Shown here: positions 27,083 through 35,272 of the stretch, piece after piece
Numbering within the stretch: position 1 is the stretch's first letter
How the letters are laid out: each line of letters begins with the position of its first letter
Source of the DNA: Lachnoclostridium phytofermentans
GTDB taxonomy: Bacteria > Bacillota > Clostridia > Lachnospirales > Lachnospiraceae
Length of the DNA: 64,000 nucleotides
Assembly: GCF_000733755.1 (NCBI RefSeq)
Contig: NZ_JPOF01000007.1
Location: 186,001 to 250,000, forward strand
Direction: 5' to 3'
Notes under the pieces: model-generated
Databases searched by the model: none
Told to the model about the DNA's origin: nothing
Seen by the model: only the letters and a program-made list of their open reading frames with translations
Program-made: the position numbers and the translations under genes

Positions 27083-28035
27083 ATATCTTAGTTCCACTAA
27101 ATAGTGCAGAACATCTGAAAGATTATATGGATTGTGGTACCAGAGAATTCTATATTGGGTTCTATGATAAAGCGTGGACTGAAAACTTTGGTGAATATGC
27201 GGATATCAATCGTCTTACTGGATTTAAGGAAAGTGCCAATCCGAATAATTTAGACGAAATGATAAAAGTAATAGAGACAATCAAAGAACTAGATGGGATT
27301 GTATTTGTGACGTTTAATTCCAGTAGCTATAATGAGCAGCAATTGGAGTTTATACGAAGTTATTTTAAACAATTAGCAAAAACTAGTGTCGATGGAGTAA
27401 TTGTTTCATGTATTGAACTGGTTGATATTGCAGTCGAGGAAGGATTGTATGCCAGCATCAGTACCATAAGCGGTATCTATAATTCCGATATGGCAAGATT
27501 TTATTATGAACATGGAGCAAGTAGAATTATATTACCAAGAGATTTATCACTCGATGAGATTGAAAGGATAAAGAAAAATGTACCACAGCCGGAGTACGAG
27601 GTGTTTCTAATGCGAAATGGTTGTACATTTTCTGATTCCAACTGCCTTGGGTTACATCGGAGGGAACTTAATTCTTTTTGTAGTTGTTTATTAGGATCGA
27701 AGAATGAGTTTGTAAAACCGATTGAGGAATTTGAACTTCGACATCAGATGGAATTAAATAATATCCTTTATAACCAGTATTATCACAATATGGCTTGTGG
27801 AATGTGCGCTATCTATCGGTTGTTAAATATGGGCATTTCTGCATGTAAGATAGTTGGACGATCTGATGATTGGGGATATATCTGTGCAGATATTAAGGCC
27901 ATTAATGAGAATATTCAGATTGCTACTGATTGTAAAACGGAAGAAGAGTATAAAAAGCGCATGGTTTTTCCGGATAATAGCAGGGATATTTGTAAGCTTG
28001 GTTTAAGTTGCTATTATCCAGAAGCAAGATTTTAA
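27079..28035 (+). CDS. U32-family protein, UbiU-like partner
   Basis: A 318-aa U32-family protein. LVPLNSAEHLKDYMDCGTRE and FYIGFYDKAW match the N-terminal strands, and ASISTISGIYNSDMARFYYE with RIILPRDLSLDEI match the family core. Cys positions 182, 189 (C-x6-C), 201/203 and 240/243 fit an Fe-S site. It overlaps the preceding U32-like gene by 4 nt. U32 proteins hydroxylate tRNA, rRNA or quinone rings in other bacteria. The position inside a radical-SAM island suggests a peptide or cofactor substrate, which is inference. Confidence 0.72.
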   Translation: MNILVPLNSAEHLKDYMDCGTREFYIGFYDKAWTENFGEYADINRLTGFKESANPNNLDEMIKVIETIKELDGIVFVTFNSSSYNEQQLEFIRSYFKQLAKTSVDGVIVSCIELVDIAVEEGLYASISTISGIYNSDMARFYYEHGASRIILPRDLSLDEIERIKKNVPQPEYEVFLMRNGCTFSDSNCLGLHRRELNSFCSCLLGSKNEFVKPIEEFELRHQMELNNILYNQYYHNMACGMCAIYRLLNMGISACKIVGRSDDWGYICADIKAINENIQIATDCKTEEEYKKRMVFPDNSRDICKLGLSCYYPEARF

Positions 28036-28113
28036 TAAGACATAGGATTGACATGATTTTTTTTATATGATAGAATGATACGCTTTTAGTAGTAAATATG
28101 AAAGGTAATAGTT

Positions 28114-28767
28114 ATGAGTTGTGAAATACAAATAGATAAAATCTCAAAAAGGTTAGAAAATAGAAACATTTTGCAAAATGTGAGTTTGAATATAGAAAAG
28201 GGGGATACCATCGTTTTTTTTGATACAGGTGATGGCGAAAAGTCTGCTTTAATACAGTTATTATGTGGAGAACTGACTCCAGATCAAGGGAAAATATATT
28301 TTCGAGGGGAACAATTGGGAAAATATAGTGAAATACCAAAAGATGTTGGAATTGCTATCCATCCAATGGGCTTTATCAGAGAGTTTAACGGTTATAAGAA
28401 TTTAAAATATATTGCTGGAATTAATGGAACTATCGAAGATAAAGAAATCTATGAGTCTATGAGAATCGTTGGCTTGAAACCTGAGAGTCGCACAAAAGTT
28501 GGTGATTTTAGTACACGTATGTTGCAAAAGTTAAGTATTGCTCAGGCAATAATGGAACGACAAGATATCGTAATCTTTGATGATTTATTTACAATAGAGA
28601 ATATAAAGAATCATCGAGAACTCCGTAAAATTTTTCGATTATTAAAAGAACGAAACCTCACCATCCTATTAACAAGTGAAAAAAAAGAATTTATAGATAC
28701 AATTTGTGATAGAGGATACTTGCTTCAGAATGGAAGAATAAAGGAAATGATATTAAAAGAAAAATAG
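28114..28767 (+). CDS. ABC-type ATPase domain protein with degenerate motifs
   Basis: A 217-aa stand-alone ABC ATPase-like protein. The fold is clear (ISKRLENRNILQNVSLNIEK, LTPDQGKIYFRG, KNLKYIAGINGTI). However, Walker A reads FFDTGDGEKSAL, so Glu replaces the Gly before Lys. The signature is FSTRMLQKLS instead of LSGGQ, and Walker B is IVIFDDLF, with Asp where Glu is usual. No membrane subunit gene adjoins it. It may bind but not hydrolyse ATP, or act as a regulator or immunity-type factor. It is the last gene of the island. Confidence 0.75.
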   Translation: MSCEIQIDKISKRLENRNILQNVSLNIEKGDTIVFFDTGDGEKSALIQLLCGELTPDQGKIYFRGEQLGKYSEIPKDVGIAIHPMGFIREFNGYKNLKYIAGINGTIEDKEIYESMRIVGLKPESRTKVGDFSTRMLQKLSIAQAIMERQDIVIFDDLFTIENIKNHRELRKIFRLLKERNLTILLTSEKKEFIDTICDRGYLLQNGRIKEMILKEK

Positions 28768-28782
28768 TAGTAGAAGTGAAAC

Positions 28783-28822
28783 TAATGATAACCAAAAGTT
28801 CAGTTAAGATGATTTCACTTTC
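28783..28822 (+). terminator. Hairpin after the degenerate ABC ATPase gene
   Basis: AAGTGAAA pairs with TTTCACTT over a loop of about 24 nt. It closes the island; the stretch to 28900 has nothing else clear. Confidence 0.5.
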
Positions 28823-28915
28823 TATTTTCAGAAATGTATTGTAAGGTTATGGTAAATATGGTATTCTTCGTTTGATGAGTTCTAGTTAACTTAAATGAAG
28901 GAGTGGGAGTATTAT

Positions 28916-30367
28916 ATGAATCAGGGAGATATGGATAGTAACGAATGTAATAAGAGAAGGAGATCAGCCATCAGATTGATGTTTCTTGGTATTATGATAT
29001 TATGTATTGGGCTGACTGGGTGTTCAAGTAAACAAAAAAGTTCTGAAACGTTACATGATGGGCGTACACTTTATGAGCTTGAGGGAACATTAGATACGAA
29101 AGAACATGTTTTAAACTTCACAGAAACAATTACATACCAGAATAATGAAGAAGTTACACTTTCAGAGTTATATCTTCATATCTATGGAAACGCATATCAA
29201 ATTTATGATAGTACCAAAGGAATTCAAGTATTAACTGTTAATAGTTTATCAAAAGATACACTTACTTATGAAGTATTAGATCAGAATCAGTTACTGAAAA
29301 TAGTACCTGAAAAGCCGTTGGAGCCAGGGAAAGCAATTCAGTTTAAGATAGACTGTAAGTTTTTAATACCTGATTTGGTGGATCGCTTTGGTTATTATCA
29401 AACACAGTATTGCTTTAGTTTTTTTAATCCGCAGATGGCAGTTTACGACGATGCTGGATGGGATCTCGCACCAATGAGTTTAGTAGGTGACGGAAGATAT
29501 CATGACATGTCAGATTTTCGTATTAAAATTACGGTACCTAAAGATTATGTAGTTGCTTGTGGCGGAGTTGAACGGAAGAAAGAAGTAAAAAATGAGTCAG
29601 TGACATATACATTTGAAAATAGTAATGCAAGAGATATCTGTATGTCAATATCAGATCAGTATGAAATTGTGGAAGATGAGATCAATGGTATCAAAGTTTA
29701 TGCTTACTTTGAAAAGAATGTGGTCAGTCAAAAAAGTAAAGATTCTACAATGCAGCAAATAAAGGGATCACTTGATTGTTATGAAACGGTTTTTGGTGAC
29801 TATCCATATGATACATTTCGTATGGCAACGATTACGCAAAAGCCTAATATTAGTGTGGCCATGGAGTATAGTGGATTGATCTATATGCCAAGAGAAGCCT
29901 TCTTAGATAATCAGTTTGCTAATTATGAAGAAGTACTAAGTCATGAAATTGCTCACCAGTGGTTTTACGGAATTATCGGAAACAATGAAACAACAGAAGC
30001 TTGGTTAGATGAGGGGTTAACAACCTTTGCTGTTGGAGTATATTTAGAAAAAGTAAAGGGAAAAGAACAGGCAGAGGACTATTCTACTAAGGGTCAGTAC
30101 TTAAAATTAGACCCAATCCCAATTAATAAGGAGATTACAGAGTATCAGAATACTGCTTATTATATGGTTTGCTATTACAAAGCACAGTATTTCTTATATG
30201 AGCTAAGAGAACGAATGGGAGAAGAAACTTTTTATAGTGCGATAAAAGAGTATTATGATACCTATGCGTTTAAACAGGCTAATACAGAAGGATTTATAAG
30301 CATAATGGAGAGTAACTCACCTGTTGATATTAGCGACCTTGTAGAAACTTATGTAGCATTGCCATAG
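28916..30367 (+). CDS. M1-family metallopeptidase lipoprotein
   Basis: A 483-aa exported lipoprotein. The lipobox LTGCS follows a hydrophobic stretch (about 23-40). The gluzincin zinc site is HEIAHQWFYG followed by EAWLDEGLTTFA, so H, H and the downstream E bind zinc. The substrate-entry motif appears as VAMEYSGLIYMP (GAMEN-like). Length suits the short M1-like family that lacks the long C-terminal domain. Start codons at 28895, 28916 and 28931 are possible; 28916 has GGGAG at a good distance. Its position after the peptide island may be chance. Confidence 0.85.
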   Translation: MNQGDMDSNECNKRRRSAIRLMFLGIMILCIGLTGCSSKQKSSETLHDGRTLYELEGTLDTKEHVLNFTETITYQNNEEVTLSELYLHIYGNAYQIYDSTKGIQVLTVNSLSKDTLTYEVLDQNQLLKIVPEKPLEPGKAIQFKIDCKFLIPDLVDRFGYYQTQYCFSFFNPQMAVYDDAGWDLAPMSLVGDGRYHDMSDFRIKITVPKDYVVACGGVERKKEVKNESVTYTFENSNARDICMSISDQYEIVEDEINGIKVYAYFEKNVVSQKSKDSTMQQIKGSLDCYETVFGDYPYDTFRMATITQKPNISVAMEYSGLIYMPREAFLDNQFANYEEVLSHEIAHQWFYGIIGNNETTEAWLDEGLTTFAVGVYLEKVKGKEQAEDYSTKGQYLKLDPIPINKEITEYQNTAYYMVCYYKAQYFLYELRERMGEETFYSAIKEYYDTYAFKQANTEGFISIMESNSPVDISDLVETYVALP

Positions 30368-30510
30368 TAGGTAGGTAATAAGTTTCAACTGAAGCAAGAA
30401 AAGTGTTTTCTCACGATAAGCTTAATGATAAGCCAATCGTAATATGATCTGGATTGATAAGATAATGTGATTCCTCATATAATATAGAAATAACTAGGTT
30501 GAGGTGTAGT

Positions 30511-30894
30511 ATGAAAAAACATTCGATAAAACGATATTGTTTGTTATTGGTTGGAGGAGTTGCACTCTTTTTAGGTGGAATAGGATTATTTTTGCCTGTA
30601 TGGCCAACAACACCCTTTGTTGTTTTAGCTGCTGGATGCTTTGCTGGAAGTAGTCAAAGAATGTATGAGCGTCTAATTAAGTCTAAGTATTTTGGTGAGT
30701 TTATACGAAATTATCGTGAACATACTGGAGTTTCTAAAAAGTCAAAACGTAATGCTATTCTCTACCTTTGGATCATGATGTTACTATCAGCAGTTATTAT
30801 ACAAAATCCATGGATGTATTTGGTGCTAGGCTTAATTGGAATTGGAGTAACGCTACATATCACTCTTTTAAGGAAGAAGCATGGCGAGGGTTAA
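30511..30894 (+). CDS. DUF454 (YbaN-like) inner-membrane protein
   Basis: A 127-aa protein. GGVALFLGGIGLFLPVWPTT with PFVVLAAGCFA is the hallmark of DUF454. Two to three membrane helices surround a cytoplasmic segment (SQRMYERLIKSKYFGEFIRNYREHTGVSKKSK). The function is unknown. The ATG at 30511 follows GAGGTG. Confidence 0.85.
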   Translation: MKKHSIKRYCLLLVGGVALFLGGIGLFLPVWPTTPFVVLAAGCFAGSSQRMYERLIKSKYFGEFIRNYREHTGVSKKSKRNAILYLWIMMLLSAVIIQNPWMYLVLGLIGIGVTLHITLLRKKHGEG

Positions 30895-30971
30895 TGTAGA
30901 TCATAGTAGGGTAAGAGGAAGAAGGAGAAATTAACCTAAAGGGAATTTAAAAGAAGGATATGATACTTAGG

Positions 30972-31046
30972 AAAGTGAGTGTATATCGAAATCCATATGG
31001 GTGCAATTGCTTCCATGAGTACGATTACAATAACACTCACTTTTTT
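30972..31046 (+). terminator. Terminator after the DUF454 gene
   Basis: AAAGTGAGTGT at 30972-30982 pairs with ACACTCACTTT, followed by six T. The loop is long and holds a smaller hairpin. Confidence 0.75.
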
Positions 31047-31053
31047 ATTGTTG

Positions 31054-31218
31054 TTAGTTATTTGACTTATTCTTAGATAATTGCTTTTGTGTTATATATG
31101 AACTGTCTGATGAGTTGGAAGCATTGCTTGTAGAATTAGAGCAATTATCATCTTTATTCTTTCCTTGTAATTGTTTCTCTCTTTCTTTTTCATAACGCTG
31201 TTGGTATTGTTTACTCAT
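31054..31218 (-). CDS. Small Asn/Ser-rich hydrophilic protein, unknown
   Basis: A 54-aa reading frame on the minus strand with RBS GGGAGG 5 nt before the ATG. It starts MSKQYQQRYEKEREKQLQGK and continues with a low-complexity Asn/Ser-rich tail. There is no membrane segment and one Cys. I recognise no family. The strong RBS and clean stop suggest a real gene of a type often found as spore- or stress-related small proteins; that is only a guess. Confidence 0.55.
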   Translation of the reverse strand: MSKQYQQRYEKEREKQLQGKNKDDNCSNSTSNASNSSDSSYITQKQLSKNKSNN

Positions 31219-31504
31219 AATAACCTCCCAATCTTCGTAAATTTCCTTGCACCAACCGATACTAAGTATGCAGATACATAAACTCAGGGTGAATAAGGAA
31301 CGTTTTTAATTTTCACTAATTACAATAATAGTATGACATGAAGTGACGGAGTTTATATTGTATCTTTATGTAAATATTGGTAACATATGTTACTTATTAC
31401 TGAGAATGACTGGCCAACAGCAGATTTGAATATAGATCAATTTAACTTTTCAATCCAATTATTTAGTATACAGCTATGGATGAAAGAATTGTTGGAACGT
31501 AAAG
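31219..31504. other. Spacer with a weak 41-codon frame
   Basis: About 290 bp. An ATG at 31387 opens 41 codons (MLLITENDWPTADLNIDQF at the start) to a stop at 31510, but no RBS is visible and no family is recognised. It may be a relic or chance. Confidence 0.25.
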
Positions 31505-31536
31505 AGAGATAGCGCCTCTGTTGTGGTGCTATCTCT
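31505..31536 (-). terminator. Hairpin after the aminotransferase gene
   Basis: AGAGATAGC and GCTATCTCT form a 9-bp stem just past the stop of the minus-strand aminotransferase. The T run is weak on that strand. Confidence 0.6.
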
Positions 31537-31573
31537 TATATAAAGGTAAACTATTAAACTTTTTACTTTATTA

Positions 31574-32854
31574 CTATGCAAGTAATTTTTCAACACTAAC
31601 TAACTTTACACATAAAACAAAAAGTTCCGCTGCTTGTTTTAACTCATCTAAGGTAGGAAAGGATGGGGCAATACGAATATTGCTATCATGAGGATCTTTA
31701 CCATATGGATAAGTTGCTCCAGCACCAGTCATAACAACTCCGGCATCTTTAGCCTTAGCAACGATATCTTTGGCACATCCATCCATAGATTCAAAGGATA
31801 TAAAATAACCGCCTCTTGGCTTAATCCAACTTGCGATTCCAAGGCCACCAAGTTCTTTTTCTAGAATATCAATTACAGCTTCGAATTTTGGTCTCATAAT
31901 ATCTGCGTGCTTTTTCATATGAGCATGAACATCGTCTAAACTTTTAAAGTAACGCACGTGACGAAGTTGATTTAACTTATCATGACCGATGGTCTGCAAG
32001 GCCAATTGTTTTCTAATATCTGCAAGGTTATTCTTAGATGTCGCAATTGCTGCAACGCCAGAACCTGGGAAACTAATCTTTGAAGTTGAAGTGAATTTAT
32101 ACACGATATCAGGGTTACCAGCTTTTTCGCATTCTGCTAGAATTTCTAAGCAGAAATCATGTTGGTCTTCATATAAATGATGTACGTTATATGCATTATC
32201 CCAATAAATTCTAAAATCTTTTGCAGCTGGTTTCAGTCTTGCAAATCGCTTTACTGTTTCTTCAGAATAAGTGATTCCTTGTGGATTAGAGTACTTTGGT
32301 ACACACCAGATGCCCTTAATAGAGGCGTCAGAACTTACTAGTTCTTCAACCAAATCCATATCAGGACCATCAGTCGTCATAGGTACATTGATCATTTCGA
32401 TTCCAAAATGTTCTGTAATTGCGAAATGACGGTCATATCCAGGGACTGGACAAAGGAATTTCACCTTATCTAATTTGCACCAAGGAGTGCTTCCCATAAC
32501 TCCATGTGTCATAGAACGGGAAACCGTATCATACATTATATTTAAACTGGAGTTTCCATAAATAATAATGTTATCAGCAGGCACCTCGCTTATTGCACCT
32601 AGAAGTTCTCTTGCTTCTTTGATACCATCAAGAATACCGTAGTTTCTGCAATCTACTCCTTCTTCACATATGAGGCTTACGTCACTATTTAAAACATCCA
32701 TCATACCCATGGAGATGTCTAATTGTTCTACAGAAGGTTTCCCTCTTGACATATCAAGTTTTAGTCCCATTTCCTGGAATTTCTTATATTTTGCTTCTAA
32801 ATCAGTTTTCAAACTGGTCAACTCTTCTTTGCTCATAGATTGATAAGTTTTCAT
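31574..32854 (-). CDS. PLP-dependent aminotransferase (aspartate aminotransferase-like)
   Basis: A 426-aa class I/II aminotransferase of the Asp_aminotransf (PF12897-like) group. LDMSRGKPSVEQLDIS is near the N-terminus, YGILDGIKEARELLG follows, and the PLP Lys lies in FTSTSKISFPGSGVAA. The phosphate-binding Arg region reads SNIRIAPSFPTLDEL. It probably moves amino groups between aspartate or alanine and 2-oxo acids. The ATG at 32854 follows AAGG on the minus strand; an ATG 24 nt upstream is less likely. It is a single gene. Confidence 0.88.
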   Translation of the reverse strand: MKTYQSMSKEELTSLKTDLEAKYKKFQEMGLKLDMSRGKPSVEQLDISMGMMDVLNSDVSLICEEGVDCRNYGILDGIKEARELLGAISEVPADNIIIYGNSSLNIMYDTVSRSMTHGVMGSTPWCKLDKVKFLCPVPGYDRHFAITEHFGIEMINVPMTTDGPDMDLVEELVSSDASIKGIWCVPKYSNPQGITYSEETVKRFARLKPAAKDFRIYWDNAYNVHHLYEDQHDFCLEILAECEKAGNPDIVYKFTSTSKISFPGSGVAAIATSKNNLADIRKQLALQTIGHDKLNQLRHVRYFKSLDDVHAHMKKHADIMRPKFEAVIDILEKELGGLGIASWIKPRGGYFISFESMDGCAKDIVAKAKDAGVVMTGAGATYPYGKDPHDSNIRIAPSFPTLDELKQAAELFVLCVKLVSVEKLLA

Positions 32855-33140
32855 ATCCTTACACCCTTCCTTTTGCAATTGTAGTTGCTGTATACATATT
32901 CGTTCTATTCATATTTAAATCATATCAACCTTACCACACGATGATACATATGTCTACTATATTTTCTTGAGTATTTGATATTTCTTACCAGCTATAAGTG
33001 GATGTTATGATAGGTATAAATAATACTAATCAGTGTATTTTTACACTAACAACCGAAAGATGAAGTGTAATAATAGTTTTTATTTTTCTATTTCTCATAG
33101 AATCATTCTTATCAAGTAGTTATAGGAAGCTATTTCTCGT

Positions 33141-33169
33141 TTGACAGAAGATTAGCAATGTGATATTGT
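33141..33169 (+). promoter_or_regulatory. Promoter of the hflX leader transcript
   Basis: TTGACA at 33141-33146, a 17-nt spacer, TATTGT at 33164-33169. The predicted transcript begins near 33176, about 640 nt before hflX. The stretch 32879-33140 holds nothing else I can name. Confidence 0.7.
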
Positions 33170-33200
33170 TATTATATTAGTGTGACAAAGGAGAAGATAC

Positions 33201-33224
33201 ATGTTTATTAGTCGTTTAAGATAA
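33201..33224 (+). CDS. Leader peptide 1 of hflX (MFISRLR)
   Basis: ATG at 33201, 8 nt after AAAGGAG; seven codons code MFISRLR, then TAA. Arg-Leu-Arg is the +x+ motif at which macrolides arrest ribosomes, as known for ErmDL-type leader peptides. The codons from CGT to the stop (CGTTTAAGATAA, 33213-33224) are the 5' arm of a stem with TTATGCTTAAACG at 33278-33290 (one bulge), so a stalled ribosome would change the RNA fold. The coding evidence is the RBS, the motif and the repeat of this design at 33567. Confidence 0.65.
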   Translation: MFISRLR

Positions 33225-33426
33225 GTTTATGAAAAGAGCAGATATTGTTTTAGAAACCCTGAAGCAAGGCTTTTTTGTTATGCTTAAACGGCAAATATGT
33301 TTCATTTCTATGAGTGAGGTCTAATTTTTTATTCCTGTATTAGTATAGTATACTGAGGTGATAGGAGATTAATTAAACTAGACAATAAAGATACTCATGA
33401 TATTGGTACGTTAAATGCATCTATAG

Positions 33427-33463
33427 CAGACAAAGGCCTATCTAGGTTTTGTCTGTTTTTTTT
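33427..33463 (+). terminator. Intrinsic terminator inside the hflX leader
   Basis: CAGACAAA pairs with TTTGTCTG, with an inner CCT/AGG, followed by eight T. It lies between the leader promoter and hflX with no full-length gene before it, so it should act as an attenuator. Confidence 0.85.
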
Positions 33464-33504
33464 ATTCATGACAAGGAAAAGTTCACGAAGTATACTTTTT
33501 CTTG
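33458..33504 (+). repeat. Dispersed hairpin repeat, copy 2
   Basis: 27 nt are identical to 7581-7607. The stem is CAAGGAAAAG with CTTTTTCTTG (33495-33504). As at 7581, it starts in the T tract of a terminator. A short frame can be read in both copies, beginning MTRKSSR and continuing with similar residues, but no RBS precedes it. Confidence 0.7.
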
Positions 33505-33566
33505 ATGTAAATCTATTCGCTATTGTGCAGTAATATTTCTTTTCACAAACAAGGAGGTTTTGGAGC

Positions 33567-33596
33567 ATGATTATTTTTATTAGATTACGTTATTAG
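33567..33596 (+). CDS. Leader peptide 2 of hflX (MIIFIRLRY)
   Basis: ATG at 33567 after AAGGAGG (9 nt); nine codons code MIIFIRLRY, then TAG. It again contains Arg-Leu-Arg. ACGTTATTA (33587-33595), covering the end of the frame, can pair with TAATA..ACGT at 33619-33630. The interleaved hairpin GGATTATG 33601-33608 with CATAATCC 33635-33642 excludes that pairing. This is the layout of a translation-coupled attenuator. Confidence 0.65.
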   Translation: MIIFIRLRY

Positions 33597-33655
33597 TACT
33601 GGATTATGGTACTCGGATTAATAAAAACGTTTATCATAATCCTTTTCGTGCAAAA

Positions 33656-33682
33656 GTGTGAAAGGTGAACTTCACACGCAAG
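33656..33682 (+). repeat. Dispersed leader element core in the hflX leader
   Basis: GTGTGAAAGGTGAACTTCAC followed by ACGCAAG, the same hairpin plus GCAAG seen at 62176-62207. A further hairpin (TGATGGTTT/AAACCATCA near 33774-33796) lies just before the hflX RBS. Confidence 0.6.
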
Positions 33683-33819
33683 TTTTTATTCATAATAAGA
33701 AGAGCTCAAAAAGCGTGTTTTTCTTATATGAAAATTAGTGGAACTTGTCAAAAGAAAAGTATGTAGGCATCCAATGATGGTTTCTTACAAACCATCATAT
33801 AGTAAAGGAGATTATGATT

Positions 33820-35121
33820 ATGAAACAAATCGGAATTATAGTAGGAGTAAACGTTAAGAATGAAGAGCATTTCAGTGAGGGAATGCAGGAATTAATCGCA
33901 TTAAGTGATGCGTGTGATATTGAGATTGTTGATAGTTTAGTACAAAATGCAGATAGCATAAATAAAGCGACTTATCTTGGAAAGGGGAAGCTTGCAGAGC
34001 TTTCCGAATTAGCGAGAGCACAAGGTGCAGAGGTTGTTATCTTCAACGGAGAATTAACAGCATCTCAAATTCGTAATATTCAAGAGGTGGTCGATACGGT
34101 GGTACTCGATCGAACCAATCTGATCTTAATGATATTTGCAAGTCGTGCAAAGACGAGGGAAGCAAAACTTCAAGTGGAAGTGGTAAGATTACAGTATGAA
34201 TTACCTCGATTAATTGGAGCAAATGAAAACCTATCGAGACAGGCAGGAGGTATTGGCGGTGGAACCGGAGCTGGTGGAAGGAATAAAGGTGCTGGTGAAA
34301 CCAAACTAGAACTTGATAAGCGAAGAGTAGAAGAAAAAATCAATGTGATGCAAAGAGAACTGGAAGAGCTTATCACGCAACGATTAACTCAGAGAAATAA
34401 GCGTAAGAAGAATGAGATAAAAACTGTTGCATTAGTAGGGTATACCAATGCAGGAAAATCAACGGTAATGAATTATATGGTTCAACAATTTATCGGTAAG
34501 GAAGAAAAAGAAGTTTTAGAGAAGGATATGTTATTTGCCACACTAGAGACTTCTGTTCGTAAAATTAAGTTAAAAAGCCGAAAAGAATTTTTATTATCCG
34601 ATACCGTTGGTTTTGTAAGTAACTTGCCACATAAGCTGGTGAAAGCTTTTCGTTCTACATTAGAAGAGGTATGTGAAGCTGATTTGCTTATTCATGTAGT
34701 AGATCGCTCGAATGAGGATTACAAGAGTCAGATAGAGGTAACAAACGATACCTTAACTCAAATAGGGGCGGGTCATATTCCAGTTGTCTATGCTTATAAT
34801 AAAGCAGATTTAATCAAAGAAGAGGATATGTTAGAAAATAAGGAAGGTAGATTATCGTTAGATTCTAAGGAAGACATTGTGTTAATCTCAGCTAAAAAAG
34901 GTGATGGTATGAATGCATTGATAGAACTTATTAGCAAGCGTTTATATCCGAATGAAGTAAAAACCAAGGTTTTAATTCCATATCATCTAGGTTCGTTAAT
35001 AGCAAAGATAAATGCTTCGACAAATATCCTTTCTTCCACCAGTAAGGAAGAGGGAATGATATACGAAATCGAGTGCAATGAGCAATTTTTTCAGCAGGTT
35101 GAGACTTATGTTATAAAATAA
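33820..35121 (+). CDS. hflX: GTPase HflX, ribosome-splitting factor
   Basis: A 433-aa ribosome-associated GTPase that splits stalled 70S ribosomes. The HflX N-terminal domain (about 1-170) has ATYLGKGKLAEL and TNLILMIFASRAKTREAKLQ, and the glycine-rich GGIGGGTGAGGRNKGAGETK. The G domain has G1 GYTNAGKST, G3 DTVGFVSNLP and G4 NKAD. The ATG at 33820 is 9 nt after AAAGGAG; the one at 33814 is too close. HflX-type proteins give macrolide and lincosamide resistance in some Firmicutes (Listeria HflXr). The long leader with RLR peptides upstream fits induction by such drugs. Confidence 0.95.
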   Translation: MKQIGIIVGVNVKNEEHFSEGMQELIALSDACDIEIVDSLVQNADSINKATYLGKGKLAELSELARAQGAEVVIFNGELTASQIRNIQEVVDTVVLDRTNLILMIFASRAKTREAKLQVEVVRLQYELPRLIGANENLSRQAGGIGGGTGAGGRNKGAGETKLELDKRRVEEKINVMQRELEELITQRLTQRNKRKKNEIKTVALVGYTNAGKSTVMNYMVQQFIGKEEKEVLEKDMLFATLETSVRKIKLKSRKEFLLSDTVGFVSNLPHKLVKAFRSTLEEVCEADLLIHVVDRSNEDYKSQIEVTNDTLTQIGAGHIPVVYAYNKADLIKEEDMLENKEGRLSLDSKEDIVLISAKKGDGMNALIELISKRLYPNEVKTKVLIPYHLGSLIAKINASTNILSSTSKEEGMIYEIECNEQFFQQVETYVIK

Positions 35122-35154
35122 AAAAGAGATGCTATCATAGATATGATATACTAT

Positions 35155-35203
35155 AAGGGAATATTTCAGGGACTATAATATGAAATATTCCCTTATTATT
35201 TTG
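35155..35203 (+). terminator. Terminator after hflX
   Basis: AAGGGAATATTTCA pairs with TGAAATATTCCCTT, followed by TATTATTTT. Confidence 0.85.
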
Positions 35204-35236
35204 TAACCTTTTCAATTGTATTGATACTAATAGATA

Positions 35237-35266
35237 GTGTGGTAATAAAACTCACACAGATGGAGG
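35237..35266 (+). repeat. Dispersed leader element, short copy before the ECF sigma gene
   Basis: GTGTG, loop, CACAC directly joined to AGATGGAGG, the RBS of the sigma gene. It closely resembles the start of the long copy at 16890. Confidence 0.65.
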
Positions 35267-35272
35267 CAAAGG

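Noticed and set aside
31387-31512. 41-codon plus-strand frame
   Set aside because: No RBS, no family, and its stop lies in the aminotransferase terminator hairpin.
33282-33330. Further short frames in the hflX leader, such as MLKRQICFISMSEV and MILVR
   Set aside because: No convincing RBS; only the two RLR frames with good RBS are kept.
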